Shown: in pieces, positions 54,336-63,647 of the stretch
Numbering within the stretch: position 1 is the first letter of the stretch
Layout: the number at the start of each line of letters is the position of its first letter
NCBI GenBank assembly: GCA_040635515.1
Contig: JBEYHY010000001.1
Location: forward strand, 310,001-374,000
Source of the DNA: Prauserella_A sp040635515
GTDB lineage: Bacteria > Actinomycetota > Actinomycetes > Mycobacteriales > Pseudonocardiaceae
Direction of reading: 5' to 3'
DNA: 64,000 nucleotides
Program-made: the position numbers and the translations under genes
The notes under the pieces: model-generated
Told to the model about the DNA's origin: nothing
Database searches by the model: none
Seen by the model: the letters and a program-made list of their open reading frames with translations, nothing else

Positions 54336-55034
54336 GTGGAGGAGCGACGGCCTGTGCTGAGCGTGGCCGGGCGAGTGCGCGGTCCGGTGAGCGGCGTGGC
54401 ACTCGTACTGCACGGCGGAGCCGAGTTCTCCTCGGCGGCCGTCCCGCCGTGGCGGCTGGCCTACCTGCGGATGCTGCCGTTCGCGATCGCGCTGTCCCGG
54501 TCCGGCGCGTGGCACGGGCTCGATGTCCGGTTGCTGCGCAACCGGGTCCGTGGCTGGAACGAACCCGCCATGGACCCGCTCGCGGACGCGCGCTGGGCAC
54601 TCGGCCGCATCAGGGCCGAGCGGCCCGGCGTTCCCGTCGTCCTCGTCGGCCATTCGCTCGGCGGCAGGGTCGCGCTGCGGGCAGCCGACGACCCCGCTGT
54701 CACCGGCACGTGCGCGCTCGCGCCGTGGACACCGGAGGGCGAGCCCGTCGAACCGGTCAGCGGGCGTGCGGTGCTCATCGCGCATGGCACCCAGGATCGC
54801 GTCACCAGTCCCGCTGAGTCGTTTCGTTACGCCGAGAAGGCCGACCCCAAGGCGGCTCGCCTGGCCAGGTTCGAGGTGGCGGGCGAGGGGCACGCGATGG
54901 TGAGGAGGCCGTGGTTGTGGAACAGGCTCGTCGTCACCTTCGTGCTGCGCACGCTGGGACTTCCCGTCTCAGGCAAGGTGCTCGACGCCGCATGGGACAA
55001 CGAGGCGCCGGCCCGGCTGCGGCTACCGCTGTAG
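54336..55034 (+). CDS. Alpha/beta hydrolase
   Basis: The 232-residue alpha/beta-hydrolase has the nucleophile elbow VVLVGHSLGGRVAL, a later Asp in IAHGTQDRVTSP and the catalytic His in GEGHAMVRRP, giving a complete Ser-Asp-His triad. The oxyanion-side HGG follows the first strand (LVLHGGAEFSS). Substrate unknown; an esterase or lipase-like role is most likely. It is 82 bp downstream of the exporter gene on the same strand. Confidence 0.82.
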   Translation: MEERRPVLSVAGRVRGPVSGVALVLHGGAEFSSAAVPPWRLAYLRMLPFAIALSRSGAWHGLDVRLLRNRVRGWNEPAMDPLADARWALGRIRAERPGVPVVLVGHSLGGRVALRAADDPAVTGTCALAPWTPEGEPVEPVSGRAVLIAHGTQDRVTSPAESFRYAEKADPKAARLARFEVAGEGHAMVRRPWLWNRLVVTFVLRTLGLPVSGKVLDAAWDNEAPARLRLPL

Positions 55035-55113
55035 GCCGGCAGGGGGAGCACCGATTCTTTGGTCACCGCCGTGCACAACCCATTCAGGGGACCGTGCGTC
55101 TTTCCATGTGGGG

Positions 55114-55138
55114 TGTGCGGTTAAGTAGGGGCCGCACA
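55114..55138. promoter_or_regulatory. Inverted repeat TGTGCGG-N11-CCGCACA before the LCP gene
   Basis: TGTGCGG (55114-55120) and CCGCACA (55132-55138) form a perfect 7-bp inverted repeat. The 11-base spacer includes TTAAGT, a possible -10 region. It lies 36 bp before the LCP gene start and could be its operator or core promoter. Confidence 0.4.
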
Positions 55139-55173
55139 GTGCCCGGGCCGACCAGCGATCGGGGAGACAAGCG

Positions 55174-56364
55174 ATGACGTACGGCGGGTATTACGGAGGC
55201 CAGCAACCGCCTCCACCGGGGCGCGGCCGCCCGCCACGCGGTCCGAGGCAGCATCAGGGCGCCCAGATGATGCCGATCCCCGGCAGCGAGCAGGCAAGGC
55301 AGGGCCCGCCGAGGCAGCAGCACCAGCCGACAAGGGTCGCACCGGCCTTCGACCGGCCACCACCCCAGCAGCCGCCAGGACAGGGCGACGGACTGCCGCC
55401 CGAGCGCCCGCGCAAGCGCAGGCGCTGGTCGTTCGGCAAGGTCGCGATGGCTCTGCTGCTGGTGTTCGTGCTGCTCATCGCGAGTGTGTGGCTCTACCTT
55501 GAGTTCTCGATCAACCGCATCGACGCCCTGCACGACTACGAGGGCAGGCCCGCCGCGGCCGAGGGCACAAACTGGCTGATCGTCGGCTCCGACTCCCGGG
55601 AAGGGCTCGACGCCGAGCAGCAGGCGACGCTGGCCACCGGAGACACGGGCGGTAAGCGCACGGACACGATCATGATCGCGCACCTGCCCGACAACGACAC
55701 CAAGCCGACGCTCGTGAGCCTGCCGCGCGATCTGCAGGTCGAGATCCCGGGCCACGGCACGAACAAGATCAACGCCGCATTCTCCTTCGGCGGCGCGCCC
55801 TTGCTCGCACAGACGATCGAGCAGAACACGGGCATGCGGATCGATCACTACGCCGAGATCGGGTTCGGTGGGTTCGCGAGCATGGTCGACGCAATGGGCG
55901 GGGTGGAAATGGACATCCCGGAGGAGATGAGCGACCCGATGACGAACATCGTCATTCCCGCGGGCAAGCAGAAACTGGACGGCGCCCAGGCACTCGGCTT
56001 CGTCAGGATGCGCTACAGCTCGGCCACTCCGCGTTCCGACCTCGACCGGGTCGCCAATCAGCGCATGTTCATCGGCGCCATGGTGAGCCAGATGTCGAGC
56101 CCCTCGACACTGCTGAACCCGTTCGACCTGTTCCCGTTGCTGTCGGCCGCGCCCGACGCGCTCACGATGGACGAGGGCGACCACCTGCACAATCTGGTGG
56201 CCTTCGCGTGGGCCATGCGCGGTATCTCCGACGGTGGCGTGGTGACCACGACGGTTCCCGTCACGTCGGGTTCGGCGGAGCAGTGGGACGAGGCCAAGGC
56301 CGAGCAGCTTTTCGAAGCGCTCCGCAACGACACCCCCGTACCCGACAGCGTCATCTACAACTAG
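55174..56364 (+). CDS. LytR-CpsA-Psr (LCP) cell-wall glycopolymer ligase
   Basis: LCP enzymes transfer lipid-linked glycopolymers (arabinogalactan, teichoic-acid-like) onto peptidoglycan outside the membrane. The 396-residue protein has a Gly/Pro/Gln-rich cytoplasmic N-terminus (1-85) and one transmembrane helix (about 89-112). The LCP domain follows, with GSDSREG, the Arg/Asp pocket GGKRTDTIMIAHL, VSLPRDLQVEIPGHGTNKIN, and RYSSATPRSDLDRVANQR. All conserved pyrophosphate-binding residues appear present. It starts with ATG 55174. Confidence 0.93.
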   Translation: MTYGGYYGGQQPPPPGRGRPPRGPRQHQGAQMMPIPGSEQARQGPPRQQHQPTRVAPAFDRPPPQQPPGQGDGLPPERPRKRRRWSFGKVAMALLLVFVLLIASVWLYLEFSINRIDALHDYEGRPAAAEGTNWLIVGSDSREGLDAEQQATLATGDTGGKRTDTIMIAHLPDNDTKPTLVSLPRDLQVEIPGHGTNKINAAFSFGGAPLLAQTIEQNTGMRIDHYAEIGFGGFASMVDAMGGVEMDIPEEMSDPMTNIVIPAGKQKLDGAQALGFVRMRYSSATPRSDLDRVANQRMFIGAMVSQMSSPSTLLNPFDLFPLLSAAPDALTMDEGDHLHNLVAFAWAMRGISDGGVVTTTVPVTSGSAEQWDEAKAEQLFEALRNDTPVPDSVIYN

Positions 56365-56379
56365 TGGCGGTGTTGCGCG

Positions 56380-56832
56380 TCAGCGCCTGGCGCGCAACAC
56401 CTCCAGCGCCTTGTCGGCGTGCACGCTCATCCGCAACTCGCTCTTGATCACCGCGAGCACGGTGCGGTCGGTGTCGATGACGAACGTGTGCCGCCGCGTC
56501 AGCAGCGGGCCGAACTTGCGGCGGACGTCGAAGCCGGTCGCGACGGTGCCTTCCGGATCCGACAGCAGCGGGAAGTCGAAGTCGTGTTTGTCGGAGAACT
56601 GGCGCTGCTTGTCGACGGGGTCAGGGCTGATGCCGATCCGCTGCGCGCCCGCCTCGGTGAACTCCGCGGCGAGATCCCGGAACTGGCAGCTCTCGGCCGT
56701 GCACCCGGCCGTCATGGCCGCCGGGTAGAAGAACAGCACGACAGGGCCCTTCTCCAGAAACTCCGACAGCGACCGGTCGTTGCCCCGCTCGTCGGGCAAA
56801 GTGAAGTCCGGTGCGAGTTCTCCCTGCTTCAT
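56380..56832 (-). CDS. bcp: Thioredoxin-dependent peroxiredoxin (Bcp type)
   Basis: Reduces hydrogen peroxide and organic hydroperoxides. The 150-residue protein has the BCP motif FYPAAMTAGCTAESCQFRD with the peroxidatic C44 and resolving C49 five residues apart, the atypical 2-Cys arrangement. The pocket Arg is probably in KFGPLLTRRHTFVID. ATG 56832 overlaps the stop of the GGDEF-EAL gene (ATGA), so both are co-translated, which is an unusual pairing. Confidence 0.93.
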   Translation of the reverse strand: MKQGELAPDFTLPDERGNDRSLSEFLEKGPVVLFFYPAAMTAGCTAESCQFRDLAAEFTEAGAQRIGISPDPVDKQRQFSDKHDFDFPLLSDPEGTVATGFDVRRKFGPLLTRRHTFVIDTDRTVLAVIKSELRMSVHADKALEVLRARR

Positions 56833-58700
56833 GACGTGATCCTACGTGCACGCGAGGAGCGGATGAGTTCCGTGATCCCCGCTCTTCCCGCCGCGTGGCC
56901 GAACAGATCGCCCCTTGCCGCGACGATGCCCAGTTGCCGCAGCCGGTCCGCGTGTTCGGCGGTGAGGACGCCCTCGGCGCCGATTCTGGTGATGCCCAGC
57001 TCGCCCGCCCGTTCCAGCAGCGCGACGAGATGCTTGCGGGCTCCCTCGGCCTGCTCACCTTCACCGGCGAGGGCTTCGATGTGGGGGCCGGAGAGGATGA
57101 CGAACCCGACCGGCAACTTGTGGGTGTTGACGAGTTCGAGATCGGCACCGCCCGACACGGCCAGCGCGATCTTCACGTCGAGTTCGGCCAGCACCGCGAT
57201 GGTTTCCAGCACCTCGCCACGAGGGTCGACGAGGGCGGCGCTGTCGGTGCAGATGCGCAGCTTTTTCGGGTGCAGCCGCGTGCGTTCCAGTTCGTCCTTG
57301 ACGATACCGACGAGGTTGGGGTCGATGGCCAGCCGCGTCGGCAGCCGCACGCACAGGTCGGGCGCGGCCGGGAAGTCGGCCTGCCATTGGGCGGCGTCCG
57401 ACAACGCCCTGGTGAGCAGCCAGCGGCCGAGGCCAAGCGTCATGCCGGTGGTGTCGGCGAGCGGGTAGAACTCCTCCCCGCGCAGCGTCCCGTGCTCGGG
57501 GTGGTTCCACCTCAACCCCGCGTTGACGACGGCGATCTCGTTGCTGCCGTCGAGTTTGACCGTCGGCTGGTATTCCAGTTCGAACTCGCCGTTCTCCAGC
57601 GCGCCGCCGATCACGGCGCCGATGCCGTAACGACGGCGGTCGTGAGTGTCGAGATCCGCTTCGAAGAGCATCCACTGCGCGCGCCCGTTCTCCTTGGCGC
57701 GATGCAGCGTGATCTCCGCGGCCCTGTGCAGTTCTTCCTGGGTCGTTCCGCCGTTGGCCGTCCGCACCACGATGCCGACGCTGACGCTCACCCCGATGCC
57801 TTTGCCCTCGACGTAGCACGGCTCGGCCAGCTCCGACATGGTCTCCTCGACGAGGTCGACCACGTCCGCGCTGGTGAGGTCGCCGCGCATCAGCACCGCG
57901 AACCCATCTCCGGAAAGGCGGGCCACGAAAGCGCCCGGCGCGGCGAACACACCGGCCAGCTTTCCGGCGACGTGCCGCAGTACCTGGTCACCTGCACCGG
58001 GACCGAGCCCGTCGTTGATGACCTTGAAACCGTCGACGTCGAGGTAGACGAGTGCGATCTGGTCGTCGTCCGGCTGGGCGAGGCTGGTTTCGAGTTTGTT
58101 GACGAAGCTGCTCTTGTTGGGCAGTCCGGTGAGCGGGTCCTGCACGTTCTGCCTGCGCAGTGCGTCCCTGAGCAGGCTCAGTTCGCTCACGTCCTCGACG
58201 ATGAGGACGGGATGGAGCGCCTCACCGCTGTTGCCGGGGAGACCGGCGACCGTCACGTATGTCCTCAGTGGACCATCGAGGGCGTGCTCGAGGTCGAGTT
58301 GTTCGCGTTGCCTGGCGGTTCCGGTCGCCTTGAGTCCGGCGAACGCGGCGTGCAATGCGCTGGTGTCCTTGGGCGTCGCGCCCAGCGCGCCGATGTCGGT
58401 TCCGGCGAGGTCGTCCGTCGTGTGCCCGAGCAGCTTCGTGAACGCGGGGTTGACGTCGAGTACCCGGCCGTCCTGGTCGACGAGGGCCACCCCGAAGGGG
58501 GACGCCGAATAGAGGGTTGCCAGTCGCAGCTCCGCCGCGTCCTTGGCCGCCACCGCGTCGGCGCGGGCCTCCTCGGCGACCGCGAGCAAGGCGCGCTCAA
58601 GTTCGGCGGCCGGGACCCCTGCGCCGTTGTCACCGGCGAGCCGGGAGGCCCACCGGCCGGCGATCGCGGCCATTCCTGGTGTGGCACCAGGTTCCGACAC
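56829..58700 (-). CDS. PAS-GGDEF-EAL protein with degenerate catalytic motifs
   Basis: This 623-residue soluble protein contains a helical N-terminus, a PAS domain (about 60-175), a GGDEF domain (about 180-345) and an EAL domain (about 355-610). The GGDEF motif reads SGDGF (263-267) and the EAL motif reads NAG (393-395); several EAL metal ligands are also not recognisable. It is therefore unlikely to make or break cyclic di-GMP and may instead bind the nucleotide or a partner. GTG 58700 has GGAGAGG upstream; TTG 58718 is an alternative. It is the first gene of a two-gene unit with bcp. Confidence 0.85.
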   Translation of the reverse strand: MSEPGATPGMAAIAGRWASRLAGDNGAGVPAAELERALLAVAEEARADAVAAKDAAELRLATLYSASPFGVALVDQDGRVLDVNPAFTKLLGHTTDDLAGTDIGALGATPKDTSALHAAFAGLKATGTARQREQLDLEHALDGPLRTYVTVAGLPGNSGEALHPVLIVEDVSELSLLRDALRRQNVQDPLTGLPNKSSFVNKLETSLAQPDDDQIALVYLDVDGFKVINDGLGPGAGDQVLRHVAGKLAGVFAAPGAFVARLSGDGFAVLMRGDLTSADVVDLVEETMSELAEPCYVEGKGIGVSVSVGIVVRTANGGTTQEELHRAAEITLHRAKENGRAQWMLFEADLDTHDRRRYGIGAVIGGALENGEFELEYQPTVKLDGSNEIAVVNAGLRWNHPEHGTLRGEEFYPLADTTGMTLGLGRWLLTRALSDAAQWQADFPAAPDLCVRLPTRLAIDPNLVGIVKDELERTRLHPKKLRICTDSAALVDPRGEVLETIAVLAELDVKIALAVSGGADLELVNTHKLPVGFVILSGPHIEALAGEGEQAEGARKHLVALLERAGELGITRIGAEGVLTAEHADRLRQLGIVAARGDLFGHAAGRAGITELIRSSRARRITS

Positions 58701-58859
58701 CCTGCACCTCTCCGCCAAAAACAGGTGAAGGCCAGCCCGCTGCCCGGGCGGGGCTCCGCATGCCCGCGCCGGGCCCGAGATGGCCAGAGCTCTGCAACAG
58801 CATCACGCAGAGCGACGAGTGTCTACCGGCTGTCCGAGTGGTTCTCTACCGGAAGCACG

Positions 58860-60326
58860 TCACGCTGTGTGATCAAGTGGATGGAACTGGACGGGAAGGC
58901 CGTCGACGGGCACCGGTAGTGAAACGTAGTCCCAGCGGACCTGGTAGTCCTCGGGCACGCTCCACCGATACCGCCGCAGCATCTCGTGCAGCAATGCCTT
59001 CACCTCGTACGTGCCGAAGTGCAGGCCGATGCATTTGTGCGCTCCGCCTCCGAACGGTATCCACGCGTAGCGGTGCCCCTTGTCCTCCCTGCGCTCGGCC
59101 GAGAAGCGCTCGGGGTCGAAGGTGTGGGGGTCGGTCCAGTACCGTTTGTCGAAGTGGTTGCCGGTCGGAGTCACGCCCACCAGCGTTCCCTCGGGGATGT
59201 AGCGCCCGAGTATCTCGGTGTCCTTGACGGTCTTGCGGGAGAGACTGGGTACCGGCGCCACGAGCCGCAGTGCTTCCTTGATCACCAGGTCGAGTGTGTG
59301 CAGTTCGCCTAGCGCCTCCATGCCGGGAAGGTCCTCGCCGAGCGCCAGTGATTCCGCGCGTGCCCTTTCCTGCCACTCCGGATGCTTCGCGAGGTAGTAG
59401 CAGACGGCGGTGCTGGTGATGGTCGAGGTGTCGTGCGCGGCCATCATCAGGAAGATCATGTGGTTGATCACGTCGTCGTCGGTGAACCGCTCGCCGTGGT
59501 CGGTCGTCGCGTGGCACAGCGCCGAGAACAGGTCGCTCCCGTCTCCGGCGCGCTTCGCGGGCAGGTGGCGTGCGAAATACCGTTCGAGGGTCGCGCGGCC
59601 CTGGACACCGGCCTGCCAGCGGCCGCCGGGAACGGGATAACGCACGACCGCCGTCGCCGCGCGCACACACGCCACGAAAGCCCTGTTGATCTGCTGGGCG
59701 TCCGGCCCGCTCGGCATGCCCATGAACACCCTGGTCGCGACGTCGAGCGTGAGCTGCTTCAGCAGCCAGTACAGGCGGGGCCGCCCCGAACGGTGTTCCC
59801 AGGCAGCGATGCCCTCGCGCAGTGCGGGGCCCTGCTGGGCGATGTAGCCGGTGAGCCGGTCCTTCGTGAACGCCTCCTGCATGATCCGCCGGTGGGTGTG
59901 GTGCTCACCGAAGTCCAGCAACATGAGCCCTCGGTTGAAGAACTTCTCGATGAAGAACTTCCAGCCCTCCTGGGAGAACGCCTTGTCCTTGTTGACAAGG
60001 ACGGCCTGGGTCGCCTCCGGTCCGGTGACGGTGACGATCCGCCTGCCGAACGCGCCCGACCACCACACCGGCCCGTACTGTTCGTACCTGCGGAGCCCGT
60101 AGGCGGTGCCGTAGCGCATCATCGTGAGTGTGTGCCCGATGAGCGGCGGGCCCGAATCACCGAGTACGGGCCGCAGCCCGCTGCCCTCCGGCGGTGCCGC
60201 GAGTTCACGCACCGGCCAGCGCTGGGCGAGTATGCGCTCGTCCACCGCGCCCGGCAGTGGCAACGCCGTGAGCGGGGGCAGTTTCTCGCGCAGCGTTCCC
60301 GTCATCCTGTCGACGACTGTCACCAT
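58860..60326 (-). CDS. Cytochrome P450
   Basis: A heme-thiolate monooxygenase of 488 residues. It has the I-helix AAHDTST (296-302), the ExxR in EALR (351-354) and the heme loop FGGGAHKCIG with ligand C432. The I-helix has Ala-His-Asp-Thr rather than the commoner Ala-Gly-x-Asp/Glu-Thr. ATG 60326 has AGGAG nine bases upstream. No ferredoxin or reductase gene is next to it. It sits 97 bp downstream of a flavin monooxygenase gene on the same strand, suggesting shared lipid or terpenoid oxidation. Confidence 0.92.
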   Translation of the reverse strand: MVTVVDRMTGTLREKLPPLTALPLPGAVDERILAQRWPVRELAAPPEGSGLRPVLGDSGPPLIGHTLTMMRYGTAYGLRRYEQYGPVWWSGAFGRRIVTVTGPEATQAVLVNKDKAFSQEGWKFFIEKFFNRGLMLLDFGEHHTHRRIMQEAFTKDRLTGYIAQQGPALREGIAAWEHRSGRPRLYWLLKQLTLDVATRVFMGMPSGPDAQQINRAFVACVRAATAVVRYPVPGGRWQAGVQGRATLERYFARHLPAKRAGDGSDLFSALCHATTDHGERFTDDDVINHMIFLMMAAHDTSTITSTAVCYYLAKHPEWQERARAESLALGEDLPGMEALGELHTLDLVIKEALRLVAPVPSLSRKTVKDTEILGRYIPEGTLVGVTPTGNHFDKRYWTDPHTFDPERFSAERREDKGHRYAWIPFGGGAHKCIGLHFGTYEVKALLHEMLRRYRWSVPEDYQVRWDYVSLPVPVDGLPVQFHPLDHTA

Positions 60327-60423
60327 GGCGACCATCTCCTCGCGGCCTGCTCGCGGGCTCCTCCACGGTCCCGCGTTATTGGCGACCTGACAAGAGTGAA
60401 TTCGGATGAAGGCCCCTCCGGGC

Positions 60424-61911
60424 TCAGTTCGCGCCGCTCGCCGTTCCCACGCGGAAGTGGGTGAGCTCGACCGAGGCCGTACGGTGCCGGTACTCGTGGG
60501 TGCGGCCGGGCCAGTTGGTGACGACCCTGCCGGAGGAGTTGCGATACCAGCTCCGGCACCGCGTCCACACCGAGCGGGCGAGCCTTTCCTGGACTTCCTC
60601 GTCCCAGCGGCGTTCCGCGTCCTCGCGGACATCGAGGTATTGCCCGGGATGCGCCGCCAGCAGGCGGACGGCGTCCCTGACGTAGCGTGCCTGGCTTTCC
60701 AGCATGTAGATGATGGAGCCGCCGCCGAGATTCGTGTTCGGCCCGTACATCAGGAACATGTTGGGGAAACCGGGAACCGTGATGCCGAGGTGCGCTCGCG
60801 CGCCTTCCTTCCAGGCCTCGGTGAGGGGACGCCCGTCGAGGCCGCGTACGTCGATGGGGGACACCAGGTCATGGGCCGCGAAGCCGGTGCCGTAGACGAT
60901 CACATCCGCATCGTGGTGCCGTCCGCTCACGTCGCGGACACCGTTTTCGGTCACCTCGGCGACCGCGTCCGTCACCAGCTCCACATTGGACTCCGCGATC
61001 GCGGGGAGGTAGTCGTTGCTGAACAGCACCCTTTTACAACCGAGTGCGTAGCCGGGAGTGAGCTTGTCGCGCAACACGGGGTCGGCGATGGCCTCGCGCA
61101 GGTGTTTCTCCGTCTGCCGCTGGAAAAGAGGGGTCAGGAACTGCCATTTCGAAAGACACTGCTGCGCGAACTCCGCGTACAGCCAGAATCCGAGCCGGTC
61201 GAGCGTCTGTACCAGCGGAAAAGCTTTGAACGCACCGTGGTGCCAGGCGGCGTAGGCGTGATCGCGCTTGGGCAGCAGGTAGGGCGCCGATCGCTGGAAC
61301 ACGGTGAGCGCACCGGCCCGCGGCTGAATTCGCGGCACGAACTGGATGGCGCTCGCGCCGGTGCCGATCACCGCGATCCTGGCGCCGGTCAGATCGAGAT
61401 CGTGGCGCCACTCGGCGGAGTGAAACGAATCGCCGCGAAAAGCGTCCATTCCGGGAATGTCCGGGAACGCGGGCCTTGAAAGCTGACCCGTCGCCGGAAT
61501 GAACGCGGTGGCGGTGAATTCCGTGCCCGTGGCCGTGGTGACTCGCCAGGTAGCGGTGGAGTCGTCGAACTCGGCTCCGGTGACCTCGGTACCGAATCGG
61601 ATCTTGCCGAGCACCCCGTACTTGCGGGCGGTACGGCGCAGGTAGGCGTGAATGTCGGGCTGGGCGGCGTAGCGGCGCGGCCAGGACGGGTTGCGCTCGA
61701 ACGAGAACGAGTACAGCGGGGACGGTACGTCGCAGCCCGCGCCGGGATAGGTGTTCTCCCGCCACACACCGCCGAGGTCGGAAGCCCGTTCCAGTATCAC
61801 GAAGTCGGTGAATCCGGACCTGCTCAGTTCGATGGCCGCGGCGATGCCGCCGAAACCCGCGCCGACGATGACGGCCTCGGCGGGGCGATGGTGCAGGGAA
61901 CCGCTGCTCAT
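60424..61911 (-). CDS. Flavin-containing monooxygenase (Baeyer-Villiger/MymA type)
   Basis: This 495-residue class B flavoprotein has FAD-binding GAGFGG (17-22), NADPH-binding GTGASA (183-188) and the FxGxxxHxxxW fingerprint at F158-W168 between them. Such enzymes insert oxygen next to ketones or oxidise N and S. It is divergent from an AraC-type regulator with a 73-bp shared promoter region, the layout of M. tuberculosis virS-mymA. ATG 61911. Confidence 0.9.
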   Translation of the reverse strand: MSSGSLHHRPAEAVIVGAGFGGIAAAIELSRSGFTDFVILERASDLGGVWRENTYPGAGCDVPSPLYSFSFERNPSWPRRYAAQPDIHAYLRRTARKYGVLGKIRFGTEVTGAEFDDSTATWRVTTATGTEFTATAFIPATGQLSRPAFPDIPGMDAFRGDSFHSAEWRHDLDLTGARIAVIGTGASAIQFVPRIQPRAGALTVFQRSAPYLLPKRDHAYAAWHHGAFKAFPLVQTLDRLGFWLYAEFAQQCLSKWQFLTPLFQRQTEKHLREAIADPVLRDKLTPGYALGCKRVLFSNDYLPAIAESNVELVTDAVAEVTENGVRDVSGRHHDADVIVYGTGFAAHDLVSPIDVRGLDGRPLTEAWKEGARAHLGITVPGFPNMFLMYGPNTNLGGGSIIYMLESQARYVRDAVRLLAAHPGQYLDVREDAERRWDEEVQERLARSVWTRCRSWYRNSSGRVVTNWPGRTHEYRHRTASVELTHFRVGTASGAN

Positions 61912-61929
61912 GCCGGAAGACTAGGACCC

Positions 61930-61959
61930 CCTCCGCCGCGCGTTCCAGGACAGCGGAGG
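61930..61959. promoter_or_regulatory. Inverted repeat CCTCCGC-N16-GCGGAGG between monooxygenase and AraC regulator
   Basis: A perfect 7-bp inverted repeat lies in the 73-bp divergent region. The adjacent GATATTTT (about 61970) gives the AT-rich element expected of a promoter. It is a candidate binding site for the AraC-type regulator encoded alongside. Confidence 0.4.
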
Positions 61960-61984
61960 ACAACAAGTTGATATTTTCGGACAC

Positions 61985-63046
61985 ATGGTGACGATCGGCT
62001 GGGACTTCCCTCGGGCGGCGACAAGCGTCGCGCTGCTCGTCGAATTCGGCGAGCAGCGCGGAATACCGGAAGAAACGGTGCTGGCGGGAACCGGTCTCGA
62101 CACGGCCACCATCGCGGCTCCGCAAGGGCCTGGCGAGACCCCGGCGCAGGTCGAAGCGTGCCAGGAACTCGCCGTCGTCCGCAACATCCTGCGTTGCGGG
62201 GGAGAGCCAGCGCGGCTCGGCCTGGCCGCGGGCAGGCTCTACCACGCGACCTCCTACGGCATCTGGGGTTACGCGGTGACCAGCAGCCGCACGGTCGGTG
62301 AGGCCATCGCGCTCGCGCTGCGCTACATCGAACTGACCTATGTGTTCTGTATTCCCGAGTTGCGTACCGACGGTGACGTGGTCCACCTCGACTGCCTTGA
62401 TGCGGGCGTCCCCTCCGATGTCAGGGACTTCCTGCTGGCACGGGATCTCGCCGCGATCGTCACCCTGATGCGTGAGCAGATCGGCGTGCCCGCGAGCGCC
62501 GGGGGAGTGCGCGTCCGCCTGCCCCGGCCGGCCGACGCCGCTGCGTTTCGTGACGTGCTCGGTACCGATCCGGAATTCGACGCGGAGAACACTGGCGTGA
62601 GTTTTCCCTTGTCGTTACTGGACATGCCGATGCCGCAGGCCAACGCGCACACCGCGGCGATGTGTGAGGATGAGTGCCGCAGGCTGGTCGCGGTGCGCCG
62701 GCGTCGCCGCGGGGTTGCCGGCAAGGTGCGCGACGCGCTGCTGAGCGTCGGCGGCCCCGCCAAGGACATGGACAGCGTCGCGGCGGGGCTCTCGATGACG
62801 GGGCGCACGCTGCGGCGCAGGCTCGCCGCCGAAGGGACGAGCTTCCGGGCGCTGCTCGACGAGGTTCGCGAAAGCATGGCCGAGGAACTGCTGGTCGCGC
62901 GGGCGCTTTCCGTCGAACAGGTCGCCCGCAGGCTCGGCTACGGCGAGGCGGCCGCCTTCATTCACGCCTTCACCCGCTGGAAGGGCATCCCACCGCGCGA
63001 GTTCAGTCGCCGAACCGCAGCGCTACGTCGCGAAGGTGCACGTTGA
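61985..63046 (+). CDS. AraC-family transcriptional regulator (VirS/OruR-like)
   Basis: The 353-residue regulator has the N-terminal ligand-binding domain of the OruR/VirS group (DFPRAATSVALLVEFGEQRG..., LGYAVTSSRTVGEAIALALRY-like region). The C-terminal double HTH (about 245-345) includes SVAAGLSMTGRTLRRRLAAEGTSF and VARRLGYGEAAAFIHAFTRW. It is divergent from the flavin monooxygenase gene and is its likely activator. Its 3' end overlaps the convergent decarboxylase-like gene by 44 bp. Confidence 0.9.
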   Translation: MVTIGWDFPRAATSVALLVEFGEQRGIPEETVLAGTGLDTATIAAPQGPGETPAQVEACQELAVVRNILRCGGEPARLGLAAGRLYHATSYGIWGYAVTSSRTVGEAIALALRYIELTYVFCIPELRTDGDVVHLDCLDAGVPSDVRDFLLARDLAAIVTLMREQIGVPASAGGVRVRLPRPADAAAFRDVLGTDPEFDAENTGVSFPLSLLDMPMPQANAHTAAMCEDECRRLVAVRRRRRGVAGKVRDALLSVGGPAKDMDSVAAGLSMTGRTLRRRLAAEGTSFRALLDEVRESMAEELLVARALSVEQVARRLGYGEAAAFIHAFTRWKGIPPREFSRRTAALRREGAR

Positions 63047-63647
63047 ACAGCTGTTTCCCGCCGGAGAGAAAGCCGAGCGGGCCGTCGGGATTCAGGTGCC
63101 AGCTCGCCGAGGCGGGCGCCGGCTTTCCTTGCGACCTGACCGACGTGACGAGCGGAAGACCGTCGCGGGATTGCGCGATGGCGAACCGGTGCGGCGGCGC
63201 GAACGGCAAACCTCGCCGGGGAGCGAAGGCCGCCGTCGCGATCCAGTCCTCGTGTGTGCTCGCCGTCGCCGTGAAGTGCCCGCCGGTCGCGAAATCGAGC
63301 GCGGCGCGTTCCTTGGGGATCGCCCACAGTTCTCTGCCGCCTGCCAGCGACACGTCGCTGTCCACCCAGATGCCGGTGAGGGTCACCGTCGGCCGCCGGT
63401 CACCCGGTTTGCCGTGTCCGTTGTGGACGACCACGGCGGCGAGCAGTTCGTGGTAGGCGAGCTGGCCCGGATGCTGGTAGTCGATCCAGGCCGTGAACAC
63501 GAAGGCCGTGTCCTTGATGGTCACAGCGGTGAGCCCGGCCGGCAGCGCGGGCAGCTCACCGGACGGTAGTGCCCACGCCGAGAGGTAGCCCTGCGCGTGC
63601 AGGTTCCACGGCGAGGGTGGGTAGACGGGAGCGGGAGACGAGGTCAT
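63003..63647 (-). CDS. Acetoacetate decarboxylase family protein
   Basis: The 214-residue protein starts with the family's PPSPWNLHAQGY and contains GRELWAIPKERA, in which K112 corresponds to the Schiff-base lysine of acetoacetate decarboxylase. Tyr/Glu in YQHPGQLAYHELL also match. Members decarboxylate beta-keto acids or hydrate related compounds; the true substrate is not known. ATG 63647 has GGAAGGA upstream and overlaps the stop of the enoyl-CoA hydratase gene (ATGA), so the two form an operon. Confidence 0.8.
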   Translation of the reverse strand: MTSSPAPVYPPSPWNLHAQGYLSAWALPSGELPALPAGLTAVTIKDTAFVFTAWIDYQHPGQLAYHELLAAVVVHNGHGKPGDRRPTVTLTGIWVDSDVSLAGGRELWAIPKERAALDFATGGHFTATASTHEDWIATAAFAPRRGLPFAPPHRFAIAQSRDGLPLVTSVRSQGKPAPASASWHLNPDGPLGFLSGGKQLFNVHLRDVALRFGD

